Assembly (NCBI GenBank): GCA_016776905.1
Contig: JADHSM010000007.1
Span: 1-64,000, forward strand
Direction: 5' to 3'
DNA from: Planctomycetota bacterium
GTDB taxonomy: Bacteria > Planctomycetota > UBA8108 > UBA1146
DNA length: 64,000 nt
How positions within the stretch are numbered: position 1 is the stretch's first letter; each line of letters opens with the position of its first letter. A program made the position numbers and the translations under genes. Below are positions 24,988 to 34,098 of the stretch, piece after piece. The notes under the pieces were generated by a model that was given only the letters and a program-made list of their open reading frames with translations, made no database searches and was not told where the DNA came from.

Positions 24988-26460
24988 CTAGCCGAGGATC
25001 GTTTCTACTGAAATTCTGGAGAGTTCCACCAGCCAGTCGGGAAAGAGCCCGACAAATATAGTGGCAATCCCGCAGACTCCAACAGTGAACTGAACACCCC
25101 AGGGTGCCGGAATCAGGTCGAATGAAGATCTCGGATCCCTGAACCACATCGCGACCACGGGTCTCAGATAATAGTAAACACTGACGAGCGAGGTCAATAT
25201 TCCAATGATGGCGATCTGGATAAAGCCTGCACCGATCGCATCGCTAAAGATCATGAGTTTGCCGATGAATCCAGCCGTCAGAGGGATTCCTGCGAGTGAA
25301 ATCAGAGCGATCGTGAAACCGAGTGCCAACATGGGACGACTCTTCGCCAAACCATTCAGGTCACCAATGTTATCCCTATCTGTAGATACACTGAGCGCCG
25401 TTAAGACACCAAACGCCGCCAATGTGGTGGCTGCGTATGCGCACAGATAGAAGGGGAGACTGGCGCCAATGGAGAGATCGTTTCCGGAGAGAGCGACCAA
25501 GACCGGGATCATCAGGTATCCACTGTGTGCGATTCCTGAATAGGCGAGCATCCGCTTGAGGCTCTGTTGATTCAGCGCCGCCAAGTTTCCAAGAATCATC
25601 GTCACGACTGAGAGAGCGACGAGAATCTGATCTAGATATGCGCCTCCACCGGAGTGATACAGGAAGCGACACAGAGCAAAGAAACTGGCTGATTTAACCG
25701 CAACGGCCATCCAGCCTACGGCGAGCACAGGGGCTCCTTGGTAGACGTCAGGAACCCATGAATGGAAGGGGACCACACCTACTTTGAAGGCGAAGCCGAT
25801 CAAGACCAGCAAGACCCCGACAGCAAACAAGGCATCTGAACTGGCCCCGGAAGCAGCGATACCGGAGAGCGACAGTGAGCCTCCGGAAAGTCCATAAACA
25901 AGAGCCATGCCGAAAAGCAAGAATCCACTTGAGAATGCACCCATGATGAAATACTTGAATGCGCCCTCACTGGCAGATTTGTTCTCTTTGAAAAATCCAG
26001 CCAAGACGTATACAGCAAGAGACAAGGTTTCAATGGCTACGAATATGGAAACAAGATTTGTCGCCTGACAAAGGAGAACCATCGCTCCTGCGCTGAAATT
26101 AATCAGACTGTGAAATTCTGCTTTGTTGTTACCGCTACTCGAAAGATATCCACCCGACATCAGAGTCACGAATAAGCTCGTAACGATGATGACACCGGCG
26201 CCCAGACGTCCAAACAGATCGTCAGTCATCGCTCCTGCATACAACTCACCGGTAGAAGCCAAGGTTCCTTGGACAAAGAGCGAGGCAAAAGCGACCAGGG
26301 CTCCGGTCGCTCCTATCATCGCCAGATGAGTTTTTTCATGGCGAGAATTTTTCGAGGTGTCCCCGAGATCAGATAACAGCTGGATCAGGCCGGTGATGAA
26401 CAGGAAGCCTGCAGGAAGTACTGCAAGGATTTCCGCTCTAGAGAGGCTCAGTGGTTCCAT
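24988..26460 (-). CDS. nuoN: NADH-quinone oxidoreductase subunit N
   Basis: This 490-residue, many-pass membrane protein is one of the three antiporter-like proton-pumping subunits of complex I. Family blocks seen are ALSLAVYVLAGFFKENKSASEGAFKYFIMGAFSSGFLLFG, interrupted here for brevity, then PFHSWVPDVYQGAP and LKRMLAYSGIAHSGYLMIP. The conserved membrane Lys and Glu residues in these helices are present. Last gene of the nuo operon, 9 bp after nuoM. Confidence 0.96.
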   Translation of the reverse strand: MEPLSLSRAEILAVLPAGFLFITGLIQLLSDLGDTSKNSRHEKTHLAMIGATGALVAFASLFVQGTLASTGELYAGAMTDDLFGRLGAGVIIVTSLFVTLMSGGYLSSSGNNKAEFHSLINFSAGAMVLLCQATNLVSIFVAIETLSLAVYVLAGFFKENKSASEGAFKYFIMGAFSSGFLLFGMALVYGLSGGSLSLSGIAASGASSDALFAVGVLLVLIGFAFKVGVVPFHSWVPDVYQGAPVLAVGWMAVAVKSASFFALCRFLYHSGGGAYLDQILVALSVVTMILGNLAALNQQSLKRMLAYSGIAHSGYLMIPVLVALSGNDLSIGASLPFYLCAYAATTLAAFGVLTALSVSTDRDNIGDLNGLAKSRPMLALGFTIALISLAGIPLTAGFIGKLMIFSDAIGAGFIQIAIIGILTSLVSVYYYLRPVVAMWFRDPRSSFDLIPAPWGVQFTVGVCGIATIFVGLFPDWLVELSRISVETILG

Positions 26461-26469
26461 CTTATCTCC

Positions 26470-27969
26470 CTAGTTCTGCAGTAACTGGACGTAAAGACTC
26501 AGCGTCGGCTCCACCAGATTGGTGAAGGAGGACGGGTAAAGTCCCAGCCAGACCATGAGGACGACGAAAGGGCTCAGGTAAATGATTTCTCTCATGTTGA
26601 GATCTTTTACCTCTTTGTTGACTTCGTGAACAACCGGTCCGAAAAGGAACGCCTTCACCATCTTGAGCATGTAAAGCGCTCCAAGGACAACACCAGTGGC
26701 CGCCAGCATTCCCCAAAGAGGATCTGCTCGGAAGACTCCAAAGAGAATCAAAAATTCTCCAACGAATCCGTTCAATCCGGGAAGGCCGATGCTCGACAGT
26801 ACAGCGATGATGAAGAACACGGAATAGACAGGAACGACGCTAGCAAGCCCGCCATAATCAGCGAGTTCACGAGTGTGTCTGCGTTCGTAAATGATACCTA
26901 TCATCAAGAACAGCATTCCTGTCGACAATCCGTGATTGACCATTTGAAGTATTGCACCGGTCAGGGATTCCACATCTGTCATGAAGCAAGCTAGGACTAC
27001 GAATCCCAAGTGACTGACCGATGAGTATGCGATCAGTTTCTTGATATCCGTTTGTACTAATGCCATGCAGGCACCAAAAATGATGCCGGTGACAGCCAAC
27101 CAACAAAATTCCTCACGAAGATCCATGGCGGCATCGGGGAAGAGAGGTATTGCGAATCTCAACAGTCCATAGGTTCCCATTTTGAGCAGAACTCCCGCCA
27201 AAACCACGGATCCCGCGGTGGGGGCTTGAACGTGAGCATCGGGGAGCCATGTATGGAGTGGGAACAAAGGGACCTTGATGGCGAAGGACAATGCGAAGGC
27301 CAAAAAGAGCCAGAATTGTTGGATTCCATCGAGCGGGTGCGTGGTCTTTAGACGTTCCAGTAAGAGCGGCAGATCAAAAGTTCCGGCATGGTTGTAGAGA
27401 TACAAGATGGCCAGGAACATAAACAAACTGCCCACCATCGTATAGATGAAGAACTTCAGAGCCGCATAAACACGATCCTTGCCTCCCCAAATACCAATGA
27501 TGAGATACATCGGAACCAGCATCGCTTCATAGAAGAGATAGAAGAGAACCAGATCGAGAGCCACAAATGCACCGATCATGCCCGTTTGAAGGAGCAATAA
27601 TGCAATGTGAAATTCCTTCACCCGGTGATCCACAGCTTTCCATGTGCTCATGAAAACGAAGGGCATGGTGAAACTGGTGAGCAGGATGAGAAGAATTGAG
27701 AAACCGTCTACACCGAGATGGTAAGAGATTCCCAACGATTCTATCCACGAGTGGTTTTCCTCTAGTTGCATCACGCCCACGCTGGAATCGAAATTTCCAA
27801 CCATGATCAGCGAGAAAAGCAATCCTAGGAAACTCACCATGAGCGCTACTTGACGGATGAGAGCTTTGCTATTGCTGTCGATGAGCGCCAGCAAAAGAGC
27901 ACCGAAAGCCGGGGTCAATGTGACCAGGCTGAGGATCGGCAGATTGAAAGACTCCAGTTCGGGAATCAT
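26470..27969 (-). CDS. nuoM: NADH-quinone oxidoreductase subunit M
   Basis: This antiporter-like proton-pumping subunit has 499 residues and about 14 transmembrane helices. Recognisable blocks are YHLGVDGFSILLILLTSF, FYLFYEAMLVPMYLIIGIWG (with the conserved helix-5 Glu), VPLFPLHTWLPDAHVQAPT and DIKKLIAYSSVSHLGFV. The start overlaps the nuoL stop by 4 bp. Length is normal. Confidence 0.97.
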   Translation of the reverse strand: MIPELESFNLPILSLVTLTPAFGALLLALIDSNSKALIRQVALMVSFLGLLFSLIMVGNFDSSVGVMQLEENHSWIESLGISYHLGVDGFSILLILLTSFTMPFVFMSTWKAVDHRVKEFHIALLLLQTGMIGAFVALDLVLFYLFYEAMLVPMYLIIGIWGGKDRVYAALKFFIYTMVGSLFMFLAILYLYNHAGTFDLPLLLERLKTTHPLDGIQQFWLFLAFALSFAIKVPLFPLHTWLPDAHVQAPTAGSVVLAGVLLKMGTYGLLRFAIPLFPDAAMDLREEFCWLAVTGIIFGACMALVQTDIKKLIAYSSVSHLGFVVLACFMTDVESLTGAILQMVNHGLSTGMLFLMIGIIYERRHTRELADYGGLASVVPVYSVFFIIAVLSSIGLPGLNGFVGEFLILFGVFRADPLWGMLAATGVVLGALYMLKMVKAFLFGPVVHEVNKEVKDLNMREIIYLSPFVVLMVWLGLYPSSFTNLVEPTLSLYVQLLQN

Positions 27970-29963
27970 TGTGCTCCTGCTTTCGCCATGGAGTTCAAGA
28001 GGATGTAAATCAAGACGAGGGCTCCGCAGCCGAAGGTCAAAAGATAACCGGGTATGAATCCGGTCTGCATTCTGCGGAACAACTCACCGAGACCTCGCAC
28101 CAAAAGTGCGGAACCGTTGACGAGTAGTTTATCGATGAGGACCTGATCGATCAGGGTATGCATCAGTTGGCTGATCGCTTCAAAGGGGCGAACGATGACC
28201 GCTGCATACATCTCGTCCACGTAGAACTTGTTTTCGGAAAGCTTTCCGAGAAATGCTCCCGGAGGACTATTCCTGAATGCCGCGGGTAAGCCACTTCCCT
28301 TGCGGTAGAAGAGGAAGCCCACCAGCAATCCCGCTCCAGCAATCGCGAGGCTGATAAACATACTGGTGAATTCGCCAGCATGGAGAGCGACGAGCTCATC
28401 TTTCGTAAGGTCGGTCGGAGACACATGGAGTCCTGTAAAGTGACCCAGTATCGCATGCCCACCCAAGAACTCTGGAACATTGAGGAATCCGCCGAGTGCA
28501 CTGGCAATCGCCAACACGAAGAGGGCAAATCCTATCCAACCACCGGGTTCGTGAACTTTGCCTTCAAGTTTTGGATCGACCTGACTGTCTCCCCAAAAGG
28601 TCATAGCGACACAGCGCATCATGTAGAAGGCCGTCATTCCTGCTGTGGCAACAGAGACATACCAGAAGAGCCTCGAGAGAGTGTCGCCCTCCATGATCCC
28701 TGCCTGGTATCCGGCGAACAGGATTTCGTCCTTCGAGAAGAATCCTGCGAGTGGAGGTACTCCTGCGATCGCAAAAGTTCCGATCAGGAATGTGATGTGT
28801 GTGAAGGGGAGTTGCTTGCGCAATCCACCCATCTTTCGCATGTCCTGTTCGTGGTGCATGGCATGGATCACTGCGCCTGAACCCAAAAAGAGGAGCGCTT
28901 TGAAGAATGCATGGGTGACCACGTGGAAAAAGGCCGCGGAGAATGCACCCACGCCGATGGCGAAGAACATATATCCCAGTTGGCTTACTGTTGAGTAGGC
29001 CAGGACCTTTTTGATGTCGTTTTGGGTAAAGGCAATGATGGCTGCCAGTAGTGCTGTGCAAGCTCCAACCACGGCGACAATACTCAGCGCCATCGGGGCG
29101 GCTTGAAAGAGTGGCATCAATCGACAGCAGAGATAAACGCCCGATGTCACCATCGTTGCAGCGTGAATCAATGCGGAAACGGGAGTGGGTCCTGCCATGG
29201 CGTCTGGAAGCCAGACGTAGAGAGGAATCTGTGCACTTTTTCCGGTTGCTCCGATGAAGAGCAACAAGGCGATCCCGGTGATGACACCCATACCTGCAAA
29301 GAGTGATCCTTCGAAGGTTTCAGTGGCGACCTGGCTGATGTTGTCAGCATTCACCAATGCGGCGAGATCCAGAGTGCCGAAATGAATCAGACAAAGGAAC
29401 ATACCCAATAGGAATGCCAAGTCTCCGATACGGTTAACGATGAAGGCTTTCTTGCCCGCAGCGCAATTGGCGTCGTCTTGAAACCAGAAACCGATGAGGA
29501 GGTAGGAGCAGAGTCCTACACCTTCCCAGCCGATGAAGAGGAGAAGTAAATTATCCCCTAAGACCAGAAGGAGCATGAATGTGGTAAAGAGATTCAGGTA
29601 CGCAAAATAGCGATGGTAGCCCGGATCACCTTTCATGTAGCCAATCGAATAGAGGTGGATCAGTGATCCGACTCCTGTGATGACCAAGCACATGACAGCA
29701 CTGAGACCATCGAAATGCAGCGCAAAGGGAACTTCGAGAAGTCCATCCAGCCAGATCCATGGGAATCCGTCCCAGTGAAGGGCAGAGACTCCTGTATCGG
29801 ATACGATTTTTCTCCAAGCGCCAAAGGCGACAGAGAATGCCAGTAGAGGCGCGACCGAGGCCACGATGGATACGGTTCTGTTTCCCATTCGTTTTCCAAG
29901 GATTCCATTGATCAGGAATCCGAGAAAAGGAAATAGCGGTATCCATAGCAGGTTACTGTCCAA
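27966..29963 (-). CDS. nuoL: NADH-quinone oxidoreductase subunit L
   Basis: The 665-residue distal proton-pumping subunit of complex I. Core blocks are LFIGWEGVGLCSYLLIGFW, IPLYVWLPDAMAGPTPVSAL, DIKKVLAYSTVSQLGYMF and HVVTHAFFKALLFLGSGAVI. The C-terminal part (from about 480) holds further helices and a hydrophilic stretch that in other bacteria form the long lateral helix bracing NuoM and NuoN. It is 10 bp after nuoK and overlaps nuoM. Confidence 0.97.
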   Translation of the reverse strand: MDSNLLWIPLFPFLGFLINGILGKRMGNRTVSIVASVAPLLAFSVAFGAWRKIVSDTGVSALHWDGFPWIWLDGLLEVPFALHFDGLSAVMCLVITGVGSLIHLYSIGYMKGDPGYHRYFAYLNLFTTFMLLLVLGDNLLLLFIGWEGVGLCSYLLIGFWFQDDANCAAGKKAFIVNRIGDLAFLLGMFLCLIHFGTLDLAALVNADNISQVATETFEGSLFAGMGVITGIALLLFIGATGKSAQIPLYVWLPDAMAGPTPVSALIHAATMVTSGVYLCCRLMPLFQAAPMALSIVAVVGACTALLAAIIAFTQNDIKKVLAYSTVSQLGYMFFAIGVGAFSAAFFHVVTHAFFKALLFLGSGAVIHAMHHEQDMRKMGGLRKQLPFTHITFLIGTFAIAGVPPLAGFFSKDEILFAGYQAGIMEGDTLSRLFWYVSVATAGMTAFYMMRCVAMTFWGDSQVDPKLEGKVHEPGGWIGFALFVLAIASALGGFLNVPEFLGGHAILGHFTGLHVSPTDLTKDELVALHAGEFTSMFISLAIAGAGLLVGFLFYRKGSGLPAAFRNSPPGAFLGKLSENKFYVDEMYAAVIVRPFEAISQLMHTLIDQVLIDKLLVNGSALLVRGLGELFRRMQTGFIPGYLLTFGCGALVLIYILLNSMAKAGAQ

Positions 29964-29973
29964 TTCTTCCCCC

Positions 29974-30297
29974 TCAGCCGCTCAACCGGCAAAGTTCGCG
30001 AAGGTCGATCGTCTTCCATTTTCTCCAAATGAGGAGAAGGAGTGAAAGTCCGATCGCGGCCTCTGCGGCAGCAACTGCTAGTACCATGAGTGTGAAGATC
30101 TGTCCGCTGTGTTCGCCTGAAGTGGTGGAGAGTGCATGCACTCGACCAAATCCGACGAGAGCGATATTGACGGCGTTGAGCATCAACTCTAAGGACATCA
30201 GAACGACGAGAATGTTCCTACGTGCCAACACTCCGTAGATGCCGATGCTGAAAAGTAATGCACTGAGATAAAGAAGTACTGGAAGACTAAACATCAT
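29974..30297 (-). CDS. nuoK: NADH-quinone oxidoreductase subunit K
   Basis: The protein has 107 residues and three transmembrane helices. The conserved block SLELMLNAVNIALVGF carries the functional membrane glutamate in helix 2, and a second lies in AAAEAAIGLSLLLLIWR. It overlaps nuoJ by 11 bp. Small membrane subunit of the complex I proton channel near the quinone site. Confidence 0.97.
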   Translation of the reverse strand: MMFSLPVLLYLSALLFSIGIYGVLARRNILVVLMSLELMLNAVNIALVGFGRVHALSTTSGEHSGQIFTLMVLAVAAAEAAIGLSLLLLIWRKWKTIDLRELCRLSG

Positions 30298-30877
30298 TTA
30301 CCAGCCTTTCTTCATCGTTTGCGCCCAATTCAACAGGAGCGGGTTTGTTTTTCATCGCGATGTGAACTGCGCCGATGATTCCCACCAAGATCAGAATAGA
30401 GGCGACTTCGAATACGAGGAGGTGTTTGTGAAACAACTCGTAACCAAAGGCCTCGATCGCTCCATGAGTCTGGGCCACCTCAGGAAGATCGGGAATAGTC
30501 CCGGCTTCTGCAAGGGTGGAGACTGTCTCGGAGTTGCTGATTCCAAAAGCGAGTAAAGAAAACACGAGCAAGGCCACGCCTACTGCAAAAGTTTTCTCAG
30601 TGAATCCACCTTCTTCAGGAAGGGAATCGTCTCTTGGATTGATCAGCATGATCACGAAAAGGTAAAGGACCATGATGGCACCCGCATAAACGAGTAACTG
30701 CATGAATCCAAGGAAGGTCGCATCCAGCAACATGAAGATTCCTGCGACCATGCTAAACATGACGATCAGGAATAGTGCTGAATAAATCGGGTTTCTCCGT
30801 GTCACCACGAGGAATGAGCTGGCGACCGAAGAGGCAGCCAGGATCCCGAAAATCAGATGTTCTAACCAACCACTCAA
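30287..30877 (-). CDS. nuoJ: NADH-quinone oxidoreductase subunit J
   Basis: The 196-residue membrane subunit has five predicted helices. The block RNPIYSALFLIVMFSMVAG is followed by FLGFMQLLVYAGAIMVLYLF, the family's helix 3 region. The extra-membrane loop of 110-140 is followed by a final helix and a charged tail. It lies between nuoI (41 bp gap) and nuoK (11-bp overlap). Confidence 0.96.
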   Translation of the reverse strand: MSGWLEHLIFGILAASSVASSFLVVTRRNPIYSALFLIVMFSMVAGIFMLLDATFLGFMQLLVYAGAIMVLYLFVIMLINPRDDSLPEEGGFTEKTFAVGVALLVFSLLAFGISNSETVSTLAEAGTIPDLPEVAQTHGAIEAFGYELFHKHLLVFEVASILILVGIIGAVHIAMKNKPAPVELGANDEERLVNDV

Positions 30878-30918
30878 CTTTTTGCCCCTATCTTCGGGTC
30901 TTTGTTCTCACTGAGAGA

Positions 30919-31407
30919 TCAAAGGGAGAGGAGTTTTTCCTTGTTGTAGATTTTTTCACCCCTGCTACGTGAGGGGATGTTGTAGACCGGTGTCAACTCA
31001 ATGGCGTCACAAGGACATGCTTCTTCGCACATGCCACAGTAAATGCAGCGCATCATGTCAATGTTGAACAAACGGGGCCGCTTTTCTCTATCTCCCCAAG
31101 GCGCCTCTTCTGCAACGATTTCGATGCAATGAGCAGGGCAAGCCGTGGAACAGAGGAAACAGGCTACGCATTTTTCTCGACCCAGTTCGTCTCGCTTTAA
31201 GCGGTGCTCTCCCCGGTATCCCGGAAAGGGTGTCCGCTTCTCAGCTGGGTAATGAATCGTATTCGGCTCGTTGCGAAGTATGTGAGAGAGCGTGTTCGCC
31301 AAACCCTTGATAAGGGGCATGCCGAAAGTCGCTTTCTCACGCGGCTCCGTTGTCGCCGTTTCAGGTTTTTCTTCGGGGGTCTCTTCGTGGTTTGCCACGG
31401 TTGACAC
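30919..31407 (-). CDS. nuoI: NADH-quinone oxidoreductase subunit I (2x 4Fe-4S)
   Basis: The 162-residue peripheral-arm subunit carries clusters N6a and N6b. Two ferredoxin motifs are clear: CVACFLCSTACP and CIYCGMCEEACP, each continuing into the partner cluster. The N-terminal 25 residues are Glu/Thr-rich and variable. The preceding amphipathic stretch (PLIKGLANTLSHIL) is the membrane-contact helix. It passes electrons toward NuoB. Confidence 0.97.
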   Translation of the reverse strand: MSTVANHEETPEEKPETATTEPREKATFGMPLIKGLANTLSHILRNEPNTIHYPAEKRTPFPGYRGEHRLKRDELGREKCVACFLCSTACPAHCIEIVAEEAPWGDREKRPRLFNIDMMRCIYCGMCEEACPCDAIELTPVYNIPSRSRGEKIYNKEKLLSL

Positions 31408-31429
31408 CTTTCCTTTATTTTGCCGATCC

Positions 31430-32485
31430 CTACCAGGGGAGCGGGATCAACCAGTTCCAGCCGAGCACTCCAGAGAGCGCTGTCAGTCCAAGGTTTAGCA
31501 AGGACAAGGGAATAAAGACTTTCCAGCCGATTCCCATCAACTGGTCATAACGGAATCTGGGAAGCGTCCAGCGAACCCAGATATAGAAGAACAACAAGAC
31601 AATCAATTTGCTCATGAAAATGCCGATGGAAAGTGCGATATCGCCCACTCCCGGAGTCGTTGGGATCTCTACCCAAGGAAGACTCCAGCCACCGAGGAAC
31701 ATGGTCACCATCAATGCGGACATTGTGATCATGGCGACGTATTCACCCATGAAGAACATGGCAAATTTCAAACCTGTGTATTCTGTGTGGAAACCTCCCA
31801 CCAATTCGGCTTCACATTCTGCAAGGTCGAAAGGGAGTCGGTTTGTTTCCGCAAATGCTGCAACAAGGAATATTCCAGCGGCCAGAGGCTGTTGGAATAT
31901 ATTCCACTGAAGCAGTCCTAGTGTTCCTGCTGCCCACTGCTGGCGAATGATGCTATTGAGGTCGACGGTCTCTGCTGTCATCAGAATTGCTATGACGGAG
32001 AGTCCTAATGCGACTTCATAACTGATCATTTGCGCGGATGCTCTCAAGCCTCCCAGCAACGAATACTTGTTATTGGAAGCCCAGCCACCAAAGGCCAGTC
32101 CGTAGACAGAGAAGCTCCCTATTGTCAGAAGGAAGATCACTCCAACGTCGAAGGAGGCGACCTGTAGATCCATACCTACCGGGATGACGGTGAAAGCAAG
32201 GATAGCCGGTGCATAAACCAGTGCCGGGCCTAATCGGTAGATCCATTTGTCGACACCTTCCGGTGTCAAATCTTCTTTGAAAGCCAGCTTGATGACGTCT
32301 GCCAAAGGCTGAAGAAGTCCCACAGGACCAACCTGGTTGGGGCCGATGCGGTCTTGAATCCAAGCGGCGAGGCGACGTTCAAAATAAACGAGCGCTGGCA
32401 CGACTTGAAGGACAGCCGCAAAGATGACGACTGCTCTGAGAATAGCGAAGAAAACGTCCATGAGCGGTGATCCGGAGTCGCTCAA
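31430..32485 (-). CDS. nuoH: NADH-quinone oxidoreductase subunit H
   Basis: The 351-residue membrane subunit forms much of the quinone chamber. Conserved blocks are YFERRLAAWIQDRIGPNQVG, LGGLRASAQMISYEVALGLS, NRLPFDLAECEAELVGGFHTEY (charged residues of the quinone-site loop) and IWVRWTLPRFRYDQLMGIGWK. Start overlaps the nuoG stop by 4 bp. Normal length. Confidence 0.97.
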   Translation of the reverse strand: MSDSGSPLMDVFFAILRAVVIFAAVLQVVPALVYFERRLAAWIQDRIGPNQVGPVGLLQPLADVIKLAFKEDLTPEGVDKWIYRLGPALVYAPAILAFTVIPVGMDLQVASFDVGVIFLLTIGSFSVYGLAFGGWASNNKYSLLGGLRASAQMISYEVALGLSVIAILMTAETVDLNSIIRQQWAAGTLGLLQWNIFQQPLAAGIFLVAAFAETNRLPFDLAECEAELVGGFHTEYTGLKFAMFFMGEYVAMITMSALMVTMFLGGWSLPWVEIPTTPGVGDIALSIGIFMSKLIVLLFFYIWVRWTLPRFRYDQLMGIGWKVFIPLSLLNLGLTALSGVLGWNWLIPLPW

Positions 32486-34098
32486 GATTCACCTCCTTCA
32501 CTTCCGACGGCTGCCGGTTTTTGTGAGAGGGGAGTTCCATGATCTCCGAGGCTGCTGTGGCTGTGACCCTCGAAGGCAGAGGAAGATTCAGAGAGTTCTC
32601 TGAATACGCCTGCTGCTGAAAGGCTACGTGAACGCAACTCCATGTGAGCCTGAACTTCTTGGAGAATGACGAGTTCGGATGGGAAGTTCTGATCGGTGAG
32701 GGATCGACAAGAGCGGACTCTTTGAGCCCTGTTATCTTCATTGATCCAGACACCCTCTTTTTCGAGGGGGGCGGTCGCTGGGAGTACTAGGTGTGCTCCC
32801 TCGCTCCATGCACCTTGTTGGGTGGTAAAGACGACCCGGTTCTTTGCAGAGGAGAGTGCGGCATTCCATTCGGCGCCTGCGCCATCAAAACCGTGACCTC
32901 CCACAAAGGCGACGACAGTGTCTACGCTTCCGGAGGCGATGTCGTTCAGAAGTGTTGAGGCGGCAGATCCGAAGACGTCTGCGCCAAATATTTCTTCGAC
33001 ACCTTTACGATTGGGATATTTTGCAGCACTGATCGTAAAGCCTCCGGGGAAGCTTTCTTCAGTTCCGTCTGCAGGTAGCCAGCCGGCGACCCTTGATCCC
33101 GTCATGGAGTCTGCAAGTTGCTTGACCAGATGAAGTTCTTCACAGGTCATAAATGGATCGACGAGGAAGCCTGTTGAGGAAGAGGACTCCAGTGTTTGCT
33201 GAAGTGCTTTACTGGCCTCAGCGGGCAGTACGGATCCTTCAGTTGTTTGTGCAGTGACCTGTCTGCTATCAGCGTAGAGGTGTCTCCAGCCATAGCGACC
33301 GTGGTCACACATCCACCAGTCGTTGACGTCCAAGTTTTCTCGAGGCATCAGTCGTTTCACGAAACCATCGAGTGCTTCAACTTCAACATTGCAGCCGCGA
33401 GAGCAGCCTCCGCATACCGAAGTGGTGCGATCCATGTTCCAAACACGTGCTTCGTATTTGAAATCGGTCGAGATCAATGCACCAACGGGGCAGATATCGA
33501 CGGTGTTTCCAGCCATCGCGTTATCGATGGGGATTCCAGGGAAAACGTCGACGACCGAACGATCTCCGCGTTCGACAACGCACAGTTCGCTGGTGCCACT
33601 GATTTCGTCACAGAATCTCACGCAACGCGTACACACGATGCAGCGGTTCCCCCAAATATCGATGGTGGGACCCAACTCTTTGGTGTGCCGAATGTTTTTA
33701 TCTTCGACGAATCGACTGCGATCGGGGCCATGCTCGTAGGAGTGGTCCTGAAGAACGCACTCGCCGGCCTTGTCACAAACGGGGCAGTCGAGGGGGTGGT
33801 TGATCAGTTGGAACTCCATGACCGAATCGCGTGCATCGACTGCTTTTTCGCTATCGGTCTGAATCTCAAGTCCCTCGGCTATGCGCTCGGAACAGGAGAT
33901 GATGGGTTTCGGTGATCGGTTACTTTCGACCATACAAATCCGGCAGTTACCGGCAATGCTGAGACCGGGGTGGTAACAGAAGCAGGGAATCTCGATCCCA
34001 TGGGCCTTGGCGGCCTCCATGATGGTCATTCCCGATTCGTTTTGGACCACTTCTCCGTTAAGGTTCCAGCTGATGAGTTCGTTTGATGTATCAGACAT
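32482..34098 (-). CDS. nuoG: NADH-quinone oxidoreductase subunit G, short form
   Basis: The 538-residue protein is the large iron-sulfur subunit of the peripheral arm. The N-terminal 2Fe-2S domain has Cys residues in PCFCYHPGLSIAGNCRIC. The His-Cys3 cluster N5 is HPLDCPVCDKAGEC. Cluster N4 follows in CIVCTRCVRFC and CPVGAL, then a CGGCSRGC motif opens the molybdopterin-like fold. That fold is short: the family often runs 680-900 residues, so much of the MopB-like region is missing. Overlaps both nuoF (8 bp) and nuoH (4 bp). Confidence 0.95.
   Translation of the reverse strand: MSDTSNELISWNLNGEVVQNESGMTIMEAAKAHGIEIPCFCYHPGLSIAGNCRICMVESNRSPKPIISCSERIAEGLEIQTDSEKAVDARDSVMEFQLINHPLDCPVCDKAGECVLQDHSYEHGPDRSRFVEDKNIRHTKELGPTIDIWGNRCIVCTRCVRFCDEISGTSELCVVERGDRSVVDVFPGIPIDNAMAGNTVDICPVGALISTDFKYEARVWNMDRTTSVCGGCSRGCNVEVEALDGFVKRLMPRENLDVNDWWMCDHGRYGWRHLYADSRQVTAQTTEGSVLPAEASKALQQTLESSSSTGFLVDPFMTCEELHLVKQLADSMTGSRVAGWLPADGTEESFPGGFTISAAKYPNRKGVEEIFGADVFGSAASTLLNDIASGSVDTVVAFVGGHGFDGAGAEWNAALSSAKNRVVFTTQQGAWSEGAHLVLPATAPLEKEGVWINEDNRAQRVRSCRSLTDQNFPSELVILQEVQAHMELRSRSLSAAGVFRELSESSSAFEGHSHSSLGDHGTPLSQKPAAVGSEGGES

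Noticed and set aside
27966..29963. Several plus and minus open frames of 100-165 codons inside nuoL
   Set aside because: They are shadow frames of a well-recognised gene; none has a family signature.
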